NCBI GenBank assembly: GCA_028278645.1
Contig: JANQDZ010000065.1
Span: 35,178-99,177, forward strand
Direction: 5' to 3'
Length of the DNA stretch: 64,000 nucleotides
Source: Longimicrobiales bacterium
GTDB taxonomy: Bacteria > Gemmatimonadota > Gemmatimonadetes > Longimicrobiales > Gaopeijiaceae
Shown: positions 33,765 to 43,593 of the stretch, in pieces
How positions within the stretch are numbered: the first letter of the stretch is position 1
How the letters are laid out: every line of letters begins with the position of its first letter
Notes under the pieces: generated by a model
The model's database searches: none
Seen by the model: the letters and a program-made list of their open reading frames with translations, nothing else
Told to the model about the DNA's origin: nothing
Program-made: the position numbers and the translations under genes

Positions 33765-34928
33765 ATGCGGTCACATGACCTACGAGCCAAACGAGTTCCC
33801 CTTCTTCTTCCCTTCATGTTGGTCATTGGCTGCGGCGGAGGACGGACTCCCCAGCCGGCCGGCCCGGCAGGGATGGCACCCCAGGACCCCCATGCCGTGG
33901 CTCAGAGGCTCTCCCAGCGATTCGAGCGTGTGCCCCTGGCTCACCTGCCGACCCCCCTGGAAGAGCTGGAAGTGATGACCGCGGACCTGGGAGGACCCAG
34001 AATCCTGGTGAAGAGAGACGACCAGACCGGGCTGGCCACCGGCGGTAACAAGGCTCGAAAGCTGGAATACATCTTCGCGGACGCCCAAGCCAAGGGTGCC
34101 GATGTGGTTATCACCTGGGGTGGTCTTCAGTCCAACTGGTGCCGGCAAACGGCGGCGGGGGCAACCATGCTCGGGATGCGAGCCGTGCTGCTCCTCTCCA
34201 AGCGCGACGACTCGGAGGTGGTGGTGGACGGGAACCACCTGCTGGATGAAATCCTGGGTGCCGAGATCCATCTGCTGGAGCCAGGGTCGGATCCAGCAGC
34301 CATTGCGGAGGAGATCGCAGTGAAAGAGAGGGCGGCGGGGAACACCCCCTACGTCGTGTCGGTGGGCGGGTCCCGAACGGGAGGATCCATGGCTCAGCCC
34401 CTTGGAGCCATGGGTTATATCCAGGCCTTTCTCGAGACGCACCAGCAAGCGCTGGAGATGGGAGCGGAGCCGGATTACCTGGTGATAGCCACGGGGTCGG
34501 GCGGAACCCAGGCTGGGCTTGTCGTGGCCGCAGCGGCCATCGGTGCAGAAACGAAGATCGTTGGGATAAGCGTCTCCGGATCAGCCGAATCCATCAAGGA
34601 GAACGTAGCAAACATCGCCACCCAGACGGCCACATCCTTGGGCCTGGGCCTCTCTTTTCAGTCGGATGACATCATCGTCTTCGACGACTTCGTGGGTGAA
34701 GGTTACGGGAAGCTCACCGTCGGGACCGTGGACGCCATACGGATGGTAGCTCGACGAGAGGGCCTCCTTCTCGATCCGGTCTACACCGGAAAAGCCATGT
34801 CCGGCCTCATTGCCTTGGCAGAGAGAGGTTACTTCGACGAGGACGATACGGTGGTCTTCGTCCACACCGGCGGCACCCCCGGGATCTTCCATTACGGGGA
34901 CGATCTACTCGAGTGGATAGGCCGATAA
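33765..34928 (+). CDS. PLP-dependent D-cysteine desulfhydrase/ACC deaminase-like enzyme with lipoprotein signal
   Basis: 387 aa. The enzyme part (from about residue 50) is fold-type II PLP: VPLAHLPTPLEEL, ILVKRDDQTGLATGGNKARKLEY with the PLP Lys K96, WGGLQSNWCRQTAA, VSVGGSRTGGSMAQPLGAMGY, IATGSGGTQAGLVVAA and VFVHTGGTPGIFHY, as in D-cysteine desulfhydrase and ACC deaminase. In front of it stands RAKRVPLLLPFMLVIGCGGG: basic residues, a hydrophobic stretch and a lipobox VIGC (C23), followed by a Pro/Gly-rich linker. That predicts membrane anchoring outside the cytoplasm, unusual because PLP enzymes of this group are cytosolic. A start within the enzyme domain is not obvious. Confidence 0.88.
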   Translation: MRSHDLRAKRVPLLLPFMLVIGCGGGRTPQPAGPAGMAPQDPHAVAQRLSQRFERVPLAHLPTPLEELEVMTADLGGPRILVKRDDQTGLATGGNKARKLEYIFADAQAKGADVVITWGGLQSNWCRQTAAGATMLGMRAVLLLSKRDDSEVVVDGNHLLDEILGAEIHLLEPGSDPAAIAEEIAVKERAAGNTPYVVSVGGSRTGGSMAQPLGAMGYIQAFLETHQQALEMGAEPDYLVIATGSGGTQAGLVVAAAAIGAETKIVGISVSGSAESIKENVANIATQTATSLGLGLSFQSDDIIVFDDFVGEGYGKLTVGTVDAIRMVARREGLLLDPVYTGKAMSGLIALAERGYFDEDDTVVFVHTGGTPGIFHYGDDLLEWIGR

Positions 34929-35017
34929 CAATAGTTGAAATGGTTTGAGAACCGGGCGAGACGAACTTACCGTTCCAACCAGGCAGGATAAACCGAGGTT
35001 TGACGGACCGGAGGCCT

Positions 35018-37600
35018 ATGCCTGAGAAGGGAAAGCGCCAGCTCGCGGCCATCATGTTCGCCGACATGGTGGGCTACACCGCCCTCATGCAGGAAGATGA
35101 GGACGAGGCCCGGCGTCAAAGGGACATACACCGGGTCCTCATATCCTCCGCCGTGGAAGGACACCACGGAGAGATCCTCCAGTACTATGGCGACGGGACC
35201 CTTAGCATCTTTTCAAGCGCCGTGGAAGCGGTGGAATGCGCCATCTCGGTCCAACGGGCTCTCGGCGAAGAGGACGTTACCCCACTCAGAATCGGGATAC
35301 ACACCGGGGATATCGTCCATGACGACGACGGTGTGTACGGCGACGGGGTGAATCTGGCGTCTCGGATCGAAAGCCTCTCGGCCCCGGGCGGTGTGACGGT
35401 TTCGGGGAAGGTTTTCGACGAGATCAAGAACCACTCCTCCATCTCGACGATCTCCCTCGGTCTGGTGAGCCTGAAAAACGTCGCGGAGCCGGTCCCGGCT
35501 TACGCAATCTCGAATGAAGGGTTAAAGGTGCCGCCTCGTCCAGAAACGAAGGCGACGCCCGACGGCCCCATCCATACTCGCCCAGAAAGCCCTGCCGACT
35601 CGGTCCTTCAACAGGTAAAAGACCGGGCCATCGTGCCTTGGGCTCTGGCTTATCTCGCGGGTGCTTGGGCACTGCTGGAAATCGTGAGTTTCGCCGGCAA
35701 CCAGTTCCTATGGCCGTCGCTGATTCCAAAGGCGGTGGCAATTCTGGTGGCAGCCGGCTTCTTCATCACCATCGTAGTGGCTTGGTACCACGGTGAACCC
35801 GGTCGTCAGAGGGTCACTGCAGGTGAGCTTTGGATGATAGCCGTTGTTCTGGCCATTGCTGGAGGAGCGGTGGCGGTTTTCGCCCCAGGCGGAGACCCGA
35901 ACGAAACACCGAGGATGGTCACCAGCACCGGGGAGACGCGCGAGCGACCGGCAATCGCCGTACTTCCCTTCGAAAACATGAGTACAGCCGCTGAGGGGGA
36001 AGCAGCATTTCTCGCCCTCGGGCTCCATGACGACCTCCTGACAAAGCTGTCCAAAATCCCCAGCCTCGACGTCATCGCCCGAACGTCGGTGATGCAATAC
36101 GAGGATACGGAAAAAACCATCCCGACCATCGGACAAGAGTTGGGGGTGCATTCAGTCCTTGAAGGAAGCGTGATGCGGGCTGGCGGTCAGATCCGTGTAA
36201 ACGTCCAGCTCATCGACACCCGGACCGATGCACACCTCTGGGCGGAGACGTACGACCGGGAGTTCACGGTCGAGAACGTTTTTGCCATCCAAAGCGATTT
36301 GGCTCAGCAGGTGGTTCAAGCTCTGCAGGCGGAACTGGCCCCAGCAGATCAGGCCCGGTTGGACGAGATGCCAACCGACAACCTGGAGGCCTACACCCTC
36401 TGGCGCCGGGGGGAAGACGCGCTGGCCCGACCAGGCTGGGAGCCTCATGACCTGGAGACCGCCCGGACCATGTATGCCCAGGCCGCCGAGCTGGATCCCG
36501 AGTTCGTCATGGCCCACGCTGGGTTGGCTTCCACGCTTTGCTACCTCTACCTCTACTACGACCGTGACCCCAGCCATTTGGCCGAAGCCTGGGAAGCTAC
36601 TGAGCGAGGTCTAGAGATCGATCCCGAATCGGCGGAGGTCCATTCCGCCCGATCCTTCTATCACTACCTCGTCTACGAGAACGATGAGGCCATGGAGGCG
36701 TTGGCCAAGGCCGAAGAGATCGCTCCAGGTTGGGCAGCCCTCATCACTCTCAAAGCCGAGCTGCAGACGCGGAACTGGGACTGGGCCGGGTCGTTGGCGA
36801 GCAAGGAGAGGGCCGCCCTTCTGGATCCTCGAAACCCCGAACTACAACTGGGCCTGGCGACGGCCTACGCTGAAAATGATCGGTGGGAAGATTCGAATGC
36901 GGTAATGGCCAGGCTCATGGAAGCCTATCCGGACTTTCACGAGGCTACGTTCGCCATCGGGTGGCTTAGGTGGAGGTACAATGGGGACTACAGACCTGCC
37001 TTGGAGGCGCTGTCAAAACTGCCTCCTGAATCGAATGTCTACGGACTTAGAGATTTCTTCGAGTGGATGATCACGCCCGAGCCCGAGGACAAGGTTGCGG
37101 CGTTTGAGAAGATCCAGGATCCCATCCTGGACTTCGGTGGATTCTGGTGGGCTCCCCGGGAGTTGATCGAAGGTTGGACCTACCTGCAAATCGACCCGGT
37201 CCGAGCAGAGAGGGCCTACGAGAGGAGCATTGAGATTTCACTTTCCGCTCTTGAGCTACAACCGGGCGACCCGAGAATCCATGCCACTCTCGGCCGAGCG
37301 TATGCCGTTCTCGGACGTCGGAAAGAGGCCCTGGAACAGGCCAGGATGGTTCGGGAGATTCTGCCCATCACAAAGGACCCGGTCTTTGGACGGGACCTCC
37401 TGGAGACCGTAGCCGGGATCTACGCTGAGCTCGGGATGGCCGATGAGACTGCAGACGCCTTGGAGACTGTCTTTTCGGTGCCAGGGGTCCGGGCGGTGCC
37501 TCCCTTGTTCACCCGCGAGTTCGAGAAGGTCTTCGACCACCCCCGGATACAAGCGCTGATCGAACGGTACGGGCCTGAAGGAGGGATCTACCACGGCTGA
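35018..37600 (+). CDS. Class III cyclase-like domain, membrane region, FlgO/TolB-like domain and TPRs
   Basis: 860 aa. Cyclase homology domain (about 8-170): metal Asp D16 in MFADMVGYT and D59 in YYGDG, with N112 and R116 in GVNLASRIE. The base-selecting Lys and Asp of canonical cyclases seem replaced by Q55 and G105. Two or three membrane helices follow (about 205-290), then a FlgO/TolB-N-like domain (RPAIAVLPFENMST ... ARTSVMQYEDT ... EGSVMRAGGQIRVNVQLID, about 308-440) and TPR helices to the C-terminus. Start ATG 35018 follows GGAGG; TTG 35000 is an alternative. It is convergent with a paralog 36 bp away. A cyclic-nucleotide or sensing role is inferred. Confidence 0.9.
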   Translation: MPEKGKRQLAAIMFADMVGYTALMQEDEDEARRQRDIHRVLISSAVEGHHGEILQYYGDGTLSIFSSAVEAVECAISVQRALGEEDVTPLRIGIHTGDIVHDDDGVYGDGVNLASRIESLSAPGGVTVSGKVFDEIKNHSSISTISLGLVSLKNVAEPVPAYAISNEGLKVPPRPETKATPDGPIHTRPESPADSVLQQVKDRAIVPWALAYLAGAWALLEIVSFAGNQFLWPSLIPKAVAILVAAGFFITIVVAWYHGEPGRQRVTAGELWMIAVVLAIAGGAVAVFAPGGDPNETPRMVTSTGETRERPAIAVLPFENMSTAAEGEAAFLALGLHDDLLTKLSKIPSLDVIARTSVMQYEDTEKTIPTIGQELGVHSVLEGSVMRAGGQIRVNVQLIDTRTDAHLWAETYDREFTVENVFAIQSDLAQQVVQALQAELAPADQARLDEMPTDNLEAYTLWRRGEDALARPGWEPHDLETARTMYAQAAELDPEFVMAHAGLASTLCYLYLYYDRDPSHLAEAWEATERGLEIDPESAEVHSARSFYHYLVYENDEAMEALAKAEEIAPGWAALITLKAELQTRNWDWAGSLASKERAALLDPRNPELQLGLATAYAENDRWEDSNAVMARLMEAYPDFHEATFAIGWLRWRYNGDYRPALEALSKLPPESNVYGLRDFFEWMITPEPEDKVAAFEKIQDPILDFGGFWWAPRELIEGWTYLQIDPVRAERAYERSIEISLSALELQPGDPRIHATLGRAYAVLGRRKEALEQARMVREILPITKDPVFGRDLLETVAGIYAELGMADETADALETVFSVPGVRAVPPLFTREFEKVFDHPRIQALIERYGPEGGIYHG

Positions 37601-37636
37601 GCCCCGTAGGCTGGCCGCCGGGGGCGCCGACCTCCA

Positions 37637-40318
37637 TTAGTTCCTACCGCCGGCCAAGGCGTCCCGGGCATTGCGGGCCTCCTCCACCAAGTACAGGAGG
37701 TCGTCGTCCGCATTTTCCCAAAGCCGGATGAACTCGTCGTAGTGGGCGATCGCCTGAGCGGTATGCGGCTCTGGCAAGTTCTCGTAGATCTGTGCCTGGC
37801 GGAGATGGGCTGGAGCGGCGAAGAGGAACTCACCCCAACCGTCACTCAGAGTGTTGTACCAGGCCAGGGCCTCCTCTGGCCGGTCCAGTTCCACCAAAAC
37901 CTCCCCCATGAGCCAGCGATCGAGGGCTCGGGAGAAGAATGGGGAGGCCGATATGAACTCGAAGCGGGGGAAGTAGTTGATAGACCTCAGGCCTCCTTCA
38001 GCACCCGTTAAGTCCCCGGTGGAATATGCGGCGTGAGCATCCACGCTTTGGGCGAGCCAGGCCGTGAGCGCCCGTGTTTCCGCTGTCCTCCTCTGCCCGA
38101 ACGCCCGAAGAGAATCAGAGTACGCCGAAGCAGCTTCTGGGTCACCGGTCTTCCCACTAATCAGGCCCAGCAGGTACAACCTGAATTCCTGGTGGGAGAG
38201 TGCGTGTGGGCCAAAGAGGGTTGCATTGGAAGGGACGGAGGACGGCTCAGGCTGCCATGCACGGATGGAGTCACTCAGTCCCAAGAGTTCATCCGTGGAG
38301 ATGTGCCCAGGAGCAACATCGGATAAAAAGAAGGAAAACAGGGCCCTCATCTCCGACGCCCAATCTTCTTCAAACTCGGCAGTGCGGACGAGCGATAGTT
38401 CAGCCTCCTCCCACTTCCCCTGAGCAAAGCCTAGAGCGGCTAGCAGCGCGTAGCCGGCCGGAACGTGGTCATTCGATCCCCTCGGCGAGAGGAGGAGTCG
38501 TCCGATCCGCTCAGACCCGGGTAACTGATGGAGACCGGTCGCGACCCTCCCAGCCGCAAAAACCACGTGATCGGTCTCTGCAGTTGCCAGCCTCCGAAGT
38601 ACCTCCTCCTGGTCACCCGCGGTCCCGAAAGCAAAAGCCTCCACGGCCTGGAACGGTAAGGCCTGGGGGCCGTTGGGGTTCACACCCCCTACCCAACGGT
38701 TGAATTGGCTTTCATTCCTCTCCCTGGCCGCATAGTCGAGAACGTGGTACCTGGCCTCTCCGTAGTCTGGATCAGCCGCAAGCACCTTCTCAAAGTAAAA
38801 AACCGCTTCCTGAGACCGTCTCCCCCTAAGGGAGTTGTAGTAGGCGAGAACAGAACCCAACCCCGTCAGGACCTCTTGGCTATCCGGGTATTCATCATAC
38901 AGATGACGATATAGGTTCTCAGCCGAGTTCGGGTCATCCTTCAAAAAGTCGCGCCACGCTTGAAGGAGTTCTCTGTGCTCGTCAGAGAGTTGGGAACTGA
39001 ACCGCCAAGCCTCATCGACTGCATCTCGAGCCTTTTGCCACTGCCAATCCCACAAGGCTGCTTGAGAAAGTCGGTAGTGACCCAGAGCGTGGCTGGTGTC
39101 GATTCCCGTGGCCTCTTCGAAATACCTGGCAGCCTCAGCATAGTTGCCGGCGCGGAATTCAAAATTCCCAGCTTGGAAAGCTTGGAAGGCTTCGAACGAA
39201 GAGGGCCGGATATCGTTTAGAAAGGAAGGGTCCACACCGCTCCGTTCTTCAGAGATCTGGATAGCCAAACCGATGACCACCTCCCCGGGCTCGTTCACAT
39301 TTCCCGGTTGGATAATCGGCTCTGAGGTTACTCCGGTCTCAGGATCGAAGTAACGTACCGCCGCAGAGAGGTCCCCATTGGGCTCCACGGTAACCGATCC
39401 AGAAACCACCAACCCTACATCAGCTTCAAGGGCAATCCGTTCCCAACCGGCTCGTCCTGCCAGGGCCCGACCCTCCGGCCCTTCCATCCAGCGCTGGATC
39501 GAGCTCGTCTCCACCGGAAGGAAGGGCCCGAAGCTGAGTGCCGAACTGAGCTCGGTGGCGACAAATGCGCCCAGGTAATCGTTTTCCCCTGGCAGTCCGA
39601 TATAATCAAAGGGTAGGACAGCAATCGACTCCCTAGTGAGCGGGGTTGATGTCACCTCGTCCGTTCCGGTCCTACCCGACCCATCGGTCGCCAACGCATA
39701 TGCCCCCACCAGCCCGGCAATCACCACGGCACCGGCCGCCCACCTCACCCAACTCCGATCCCCTGTTCCAACTTTTCTGCGAACCTTCGGCCACTCCTTC
39801 AACTCCCTCGGGCCAGGCACCACCAAACCATCGTTCGTTGTCGCATAAACCCGCTGCGGCTCTTTGACGTTCTTCAGGGATGCTTCGGCCAGGAACTCCG
39901 TGGAGATCCCGGGTTGGTTTTTCACCTCGTCCGCGATCTTCCCGGAAACCAGCACAGCGCCGGGCACGGATAGCGACTCGATGCGAGACGCGATGTTTAC
40001 GCCATCGCCATAGACACCGGTTTTATCGAAGGCCACGTCCCCGAGGTGGATGCCGATCCGGACCGGAACCGGAGGCTCTTCGCGGAGGTCGATCTGCACC
40101 GCGATTCCGCACTCAACGGCCTGGATGGCGCTCTGGAATCCACAGAGGGCCCCGTCGCCATAGTATTGGATGATCTCGCCGTCGAACTCGGCGACGCGGG
40201 CTTCCAGTACCTCCCGCTGTCTGTCCCGAAGGAGTTTCGCCTTCCGCTCGTCTTCCTGCATCAGAGCAGTATAGCCGACCATGTCGGCAAACATGATTGC
40301 GGTGAGCTGACGTGGCAT
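37637..40318 (-). CDS. Second class III cyclase-like / TPR protein
   Basis: 893 aa, a paralog of the convergent gene. Cyclase domain (about 5-165): D12 in MFADMVGYT, D55 in YYGDGALCGF, N108 and R112 in GVNIASRIES; Q51 and G101 sit at the positions that select the base in canonical cyclases. One membrane helix (about 190-215, WVRWAAGAVVIAGLVGAYALAT), then a diverged FlgO-like domain (SIAVLPFDYIGLPGENDYLGAFV) and a long TPR array (ALGHYRLSQAALWDWQWQKA onward). It diverges from a PadR gene. The different middle region suggests a different stimulus from its neighbour. Confidence 0.88.
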   Translation of the reverse strand: MPRQLTAIMFADMVGYTALMQEDERKAKLLRDRQREVLEARVAEFDGEIIQYYGDGALCGFQSAIQAVECGIAVQIDLREEPPVPVRIGIHLGDVAFDKTGVYGDGVNIASRIESLSVPGAVLVSGKIADEVKNQPGISTEFLAEASLKNVKEPQRVYATTNDGLVVPGPRELKEWPKVRRKVGTGDRSWVRWAAGAVVIAGLVGAYALATDGSGRTGTDEVTSTPLTRESIAVLPFDYIGLPGENDYLGAFVATELSSALSFGPFLPVETSSIQRWMEGPEGRALAGRAGWERIALEADVGLVVSGSVTVEPNGDLSAAVRYFDPETGVTSEPIIQPGNVNEPGEVVIGLAIQISEERSGVDPSFLNDIRPSSFEAFQAFQAGNFEFRAGNYAEAARYFEEATGIDTSHALGHYRLSQAALWDWQWQKARDAVDEAWRFSSQLSDEHRELLQAWRDFLKDDPNSAENLYRHLYDEYPDSQEVLTGLGSVLAYYNSLRGRRSQEAVFYFEKVLAADPDYGEARYHVLDYAARERNESQFNRWVGGVNPNGPQALPFQAVEAFAFGTAGDQEEVLRRLATAETDHVVFAAGRVATGLHQLPGSERIGRLLLSPRGSNDHVPAGYALLAALGFAQGKWEEAELSLVRTAEFEEDWASEMRALFSFFLSDVAPGHISTDELLGLSDSIRAWQPEPSSVPSNATLFGPHALSHQEFRLYLLGLISGKTGDPEAASAYSDSLRAFGQRRTAETRALTAWLAQSVDAHAAYSTGDLTGAEGGLRSINYFPRFEFISASPFFSRALDRWLMGEVLVELDRPEEALAWYNTLSDGWGEFLFAAPAHLRQAQIYENLPEPHTAQAIAHYDEFIRLWENADDDLLYLVEEARNARDALAGGRN

Positions 40319-40419
40319 ACCCTCAGCCTGCTAATAAGGGGAGATCTTGGGCTGAACTTAAAAGCTCCTCTCATGCGGGGCACGTGAAACCTTTCGCTCC
40401 TTAACCACGTCAAAGACTA

Positions 40420-40449
40420 TATCCACTTTGGATACACTCGTTCTGGATA
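40420..40449 (+). promoter_or_regulatory. Candidate PadR operator, first module
   Basis: TATCC-ACTTT-GGATA (40420-40434) is a perfect inverted repeat with a 5-nt centre, followed by another GGATA at 40445-40449, 7 nt before the padR ATG. It sits in the divergent region with the cyclase gene. Autoregulation is inferred from position. Confidence 0.5.
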
Positions 40450-40455
40450 GAGTAG

Positions 40456-40842
40456 ATGACAACTCGCAATCCCCGCCCGGGCAAACGCTCTGAGACGCCA
40501 GCCGACCCTACCCTGACCTCCGCCCAGTTCCACATCCTCCTTACCCTCTCCGAAGGGCCGATCCACGGATATGGGATCATGCAGGAGGTGGAACGGCGAA
40601 CAAACGGAGGGCTGGAGTTGGGCCCCGGCACTCTCTACCGGTCCATCAAACAACTCCTCGGAAGGGGCCTCATCGTCGAAGTCCCTCCGACCGCCGACGG
40701 GGACGATGAAGAATCGAACCGACGTCGGTCCTACGCATTGACCCCATCAGGAAAGGCGAAGGCCGCGGAAGAGGCGAGGCGACTGAGAGACCTCGTTCAA
40801 TGGGCTGAAGACACCATGGTTCTGGAGGGCGGGCAGTCGTGA
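40456..40842 (+). CDS. PadR-family transcriptional regulator (module 1)
   Basis: 128 aa winged-helix DNA-binding protein: [52 protein letters not shown], then the wing with [21 protein letters not shown]. PadR proteins are usually autoregulated repressors relieved by a small molecule or by envelope stress. The N-terminal 20 residues are basic and Pro-rich. It overlaps the ADOP permease gene by 4 bp (GTGA), so both proteins come from one transcript and the regulator probably controls the permease. Confidence 0.92.
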   Translation: MTTRNPRPGKRSETPADPTLTSAQFHILLTLSEGPIHGYGIMQEVERRTNGGLELGPGTLYRSIKQLLGRGLIVEVPPTADGDDEESNRRRSYALTPSGKAKAAEEARRLRDLVQWAEDTMVLEGGQS

Positions 40843-43499
40843 AGGGCATCGGATACCACCTGACCAGGGTTTTCCTCCGGGTTCTCCCGGGTGAGTTCAG
40901 AGAACGATTCGGTGATGAGATCACCGACCACTTCCGCACCGGATCTGAAGACGCCCGATCCAGAGGCGGGGCCATCGGTGTCGTCCGCTTCTGGGGAAGA
41001 ACCGGCTTAGATCTGTTTCGAACCGCGGTATCGGAACGACGAGAGGAACGGCAGATGGAAAAGGGAATAAATGGCGGAGCGGGGTTTTCCGACCTGGGCC
41101 TCGATGCCCGGTACGCCATCCGCGGGCTTCTTCGGACTCCGGGATTCACGCTGGTGGCCCTCCTCACCTTGGCCCTCGGGATTGGGGCAACCACCGCCAT
41201 GTTCTCGGTTGCTGATGCGGCCATCGGTCGCGCCCTACCCTATCCAGGGGCCGAAGAGTTGGTGCTGGGCCGGGCCACGTTCAGCGGGAACGTGAACCCC
41301 TGGGTTTCCTTCCCCGACTACATGGACTACCGCGACCGAGCTGAATCCCTGGAATCTCTTGCCACCATCGGCGGTCGTGCCGGCCTGGTCACCATCACGG
41401 GTGGAGACGAGCCACAACAGGCAAGCATGACTTTTGTCACTCCCAACCTTTTCGAAACCCTGGGAGTCCCTCCAGCCCTGGGACGAACCTTCACTATCGA
41501 TGAGCTCCCAGGGGCAGGTGCGGGCCAGGCCGTGATCAGTCACGGTTTCTGGCAGCGGTGGTTTGGTGGCTCGACCGACGTGTTGGGCAAAACGTTCATC
41601 GCTGATGGCGCCACGGTAACGGTGATGGGCGTCATGCCGGCCGGCTTTCGGTTCATGTATGACGTCGACATCTGGACGCCACCCTGGCCGGGGAATTCAG
41701 ACCCCATCAACCGTCGCTATCACAACTGGCTGCTTGTGGGCCGCCTGGCCGAGGGCACATCACTCGAGGCTGCGCGCTCGGAGGTCGATGTCATCTCTAT
41801 CCAACTCGAGGAGGCTTATCCGGAATCGAACCAGACCAAGGCCCTCCAACTGGACGGGCTTCAGACTGCGATGGTGGAGGGGTATCGCCCCTCTCTTTTG
41901 ATCCTGATAGGCGCCATCGTGATGGTTCTGCTCATTGCCTGCAGCAATGTTGCCAGCCTCCTGATGGCTCGAGGATCAACCCGCACATCGGAAATGGCGC
42001 TCCGCGCGGCACTGGGGGCTGGCCGAACGAGGCTGACTCGGCAACTCCTGGTGGAATGTCTGATCCTCGCCCTCGCTGCAGGGGCTTTGGGAGTCCTCCT
42101 CGCGCTCTGGCTCCAAGACCTCATCCTGGGATTTGTGTCGATGGATCTCCTCGGGATCGGCGAGGTTGGGCTCTCACCTCAGATGTTGGGCACGGCTCTG
42201 GCACTCTCCCTCGGGACGGTCGTCCTTTTTGGCATCTTCCCATCTTTCGCCACAGCCGCGGCGAGTCCGGTGGATGACCTCAAGGAGGGCTCTCGCGGAT
42301 CGACCAGGGGAAGTGGCATGCGATTCCGGTCGGGGCTGGTGGTTCTCCAGGTAGCTTTGTCGCTTGTCCTCCTGGTCGGGTCCGGGCTCCTTCTCCGAAG
42401 CTTCAACCGGCTGAACGGCGTGGACCCTGGTTTCCGAGTCGAAAACCTCCTGACTGCTACCATCTCATTACCGATGGATCGGTATACGGAGCCTGGCGAA
42501 CAAACCCGTTTCTTCCAGGACTTCAAGGAGAGCATCGAGGCGCTGCCGGGGGTGGAGGGGGTGGCGATGGTCAACCAGCTGCCAATCCTCCACCCGTCAG
42601 GGAACGTGGCGATTTGGGCGCCTGAGCGCCCCCCGGAAGCCAACACCGCCACACCGTGGGCAGACCGACGGATCATCTTCCCTGGTTATTTCGAAACCAT
42701 GGAAATCCCCATCATTGATGGCCGGGCATTGGAGGCCACCGACGTGGCCGAATCCCCCCCTGTCATCGTGTTGAGTCGCAGAACGGCCGAACTGGTCTTC
42801 CCTGAAGAGCGGGCGGTGGGTAGGCAGGTGGCTGTGGACGTCGGAGGAGAGGAACCGGGGTTTTTCGAGGTAGTCGGAATCGCCGAGGACCATCAGATGT
42901 CGTCTCTCAGCGGGAACCCGAGACCCGCCATGTTCTTCCCCCACGCCCAATGGTCCTGGGGAACCATGCGAATCGCCGTGGCCACCGGGAATGACCCGAT
43001 GACCCTCTTCAGACCGATCCAAGAACGGCTGTGGGACATGAACCGCGACATAGTCCTGAGCGAAAGCCAAACCATGGACGACGCCCTCTCCACTTCCATC
43101 TCCAGCACGAGAGCCATCACGACGGTGATGGGCATGTTCGCCGCGGTGGCCATCGCTTTGGCAGCATTGGGACTGTATGGAGTGCTGGCCTACTTCGTGG
43201 CCCGCCGAGTGCACGAGATAGGGATTCGCGTGGCCTTGGGCGCATCAGGCGGAAATGTCTTGAGGCTTGTGATTCGCAGAGGCATGGTCCTTGTGGCGGT
43301 CGGCGCCATTCTCGGGATCGGGGGATCCCTCGGTGCTACGAGATTTGTCGAAGGGATGCTCTTCCAGGTGGAAACCACCGATGCGACTACCTACATCTCG
43401 GTGACCGGGTTCTTCTTCCTTCTGGCTTTGGGAGCCTGCGTGATCCCGGCTTGGAGAGCTCTGAGGGTGGATCCCGTGGAGGCTTTCCGGGCGGAGTAA
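40839..43499 (+). CDS. ADOP: duplicated MacB/FtsX-like ABC permease (module 1)
   Basis: 886 aa, GTG start overlapping the padR stop. A short N-terminal domain ([21 protein letters not shown], about 1-75) precedes two repeats of a MacB-type unit: helix [25 protein letters not shown], large periplasmic domain (about 110-360), and FtsX helices (about 365-480), then again (about 505 onward) ending in [29 protein letters not shown] and [19 protein letters not shown]. No ATPase gene is adjacent, the definition of an orphan duplicated permease; it should use a LolD/MacB-like ATPase from elsewhere. Substrate unknown. Confidence 0.92.
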   Translation: MKGIGYHLTRVFLRVLPGEFRERFGDEITDHFRTGSEDARSRGGAIGVVRFWGRTGLDLFRTAVSERREERQMEKGINGGAGFSDLGLDARYAIRGLLRTPGFTLVALLTLALGIGATTAMFSVADAAIGRALPYPGAEELVLGRATFSGNVNPWVSFPDYMDYRDRAESLESLATIGGRAGLVTITGGDEPQQASMTFVTPNLFETLGVPPALGRTFTIDELPGAGAGQAVISHGFWQRWFGGSTDVLGKTFIADGATVTVMGVMPAGFRFMYDVDIWTPPWPGNSDPINRRYHNWLLVGRLAEGTSLEAARSEVDVISIQLEEAYPESNQTKALQLDGLQTAMVEGYRPSLLILIGAIVMVLLIACSNVASLLMARGSTRTSEMALRAALGAGRTRLTRQLLVECLILALAAGALGVLLALWLQDLILGFVSMDLLGIGEVGLSPQMLGTALALSLGTVVLFGIFPSFATAAASPVDDLKEGSRGSTRGSGMRFRSGLVVLQVALSLVLLVGSGLLLRSFNRLNGVDPGFRVENLLTATISLPMDRYTEPGEQTRFFQDFKESIEALPGVEGVAMVNQLPILHPSGNVAIWAPERPPEANTATPWADRRIIFPGYFETMEIPIIDGRALEATDVAESPPVIVLSRRTAELVFPEERAVGRQVAVDVGGEEPGFFEVVGIAEDHQMSSLSGNPRPAMFFPHAQWSWGTMRIAVATGNDPMTLFRPIQERLWDMNRDIVLSESQTMDDALSTSISSTRAITTVMGMFAAVAIALAALGLYGVLAYFVARRVHEIGIRVALGASGGNVLRLVIRRGMVLVAVGAILGIGGSLGATRFVEGMLFQVETTDATTYISVTGFFFLLALGACVIPAWRALRVDPVEAFRAE

Positions 43500-43536
43500 C
43501 GCTCGGCTTTACACCTGCCCGATCGACTTGATCCTC

Positions 43537-43571
43537 GCGGCCCTCCCCGCGCACCAGGCTGGGAGGGCCGC
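43537..43571. terminator. Bidirectional hairpin between convergent genes
   Basis: GCGGCCCTCCC (43537-43547) and GGGAGGGCCGC (43561-43571) form a perfect 11-bp stem with a 13-nt loop in the 94-bp gap between the ADOP gene and the convergent serine hydrolase gene. T tracts are lacking on both strands. Confidence 0.6.
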
Positions 43572-43593
43572 CATCACCGTCCCCTCCGTTCCC

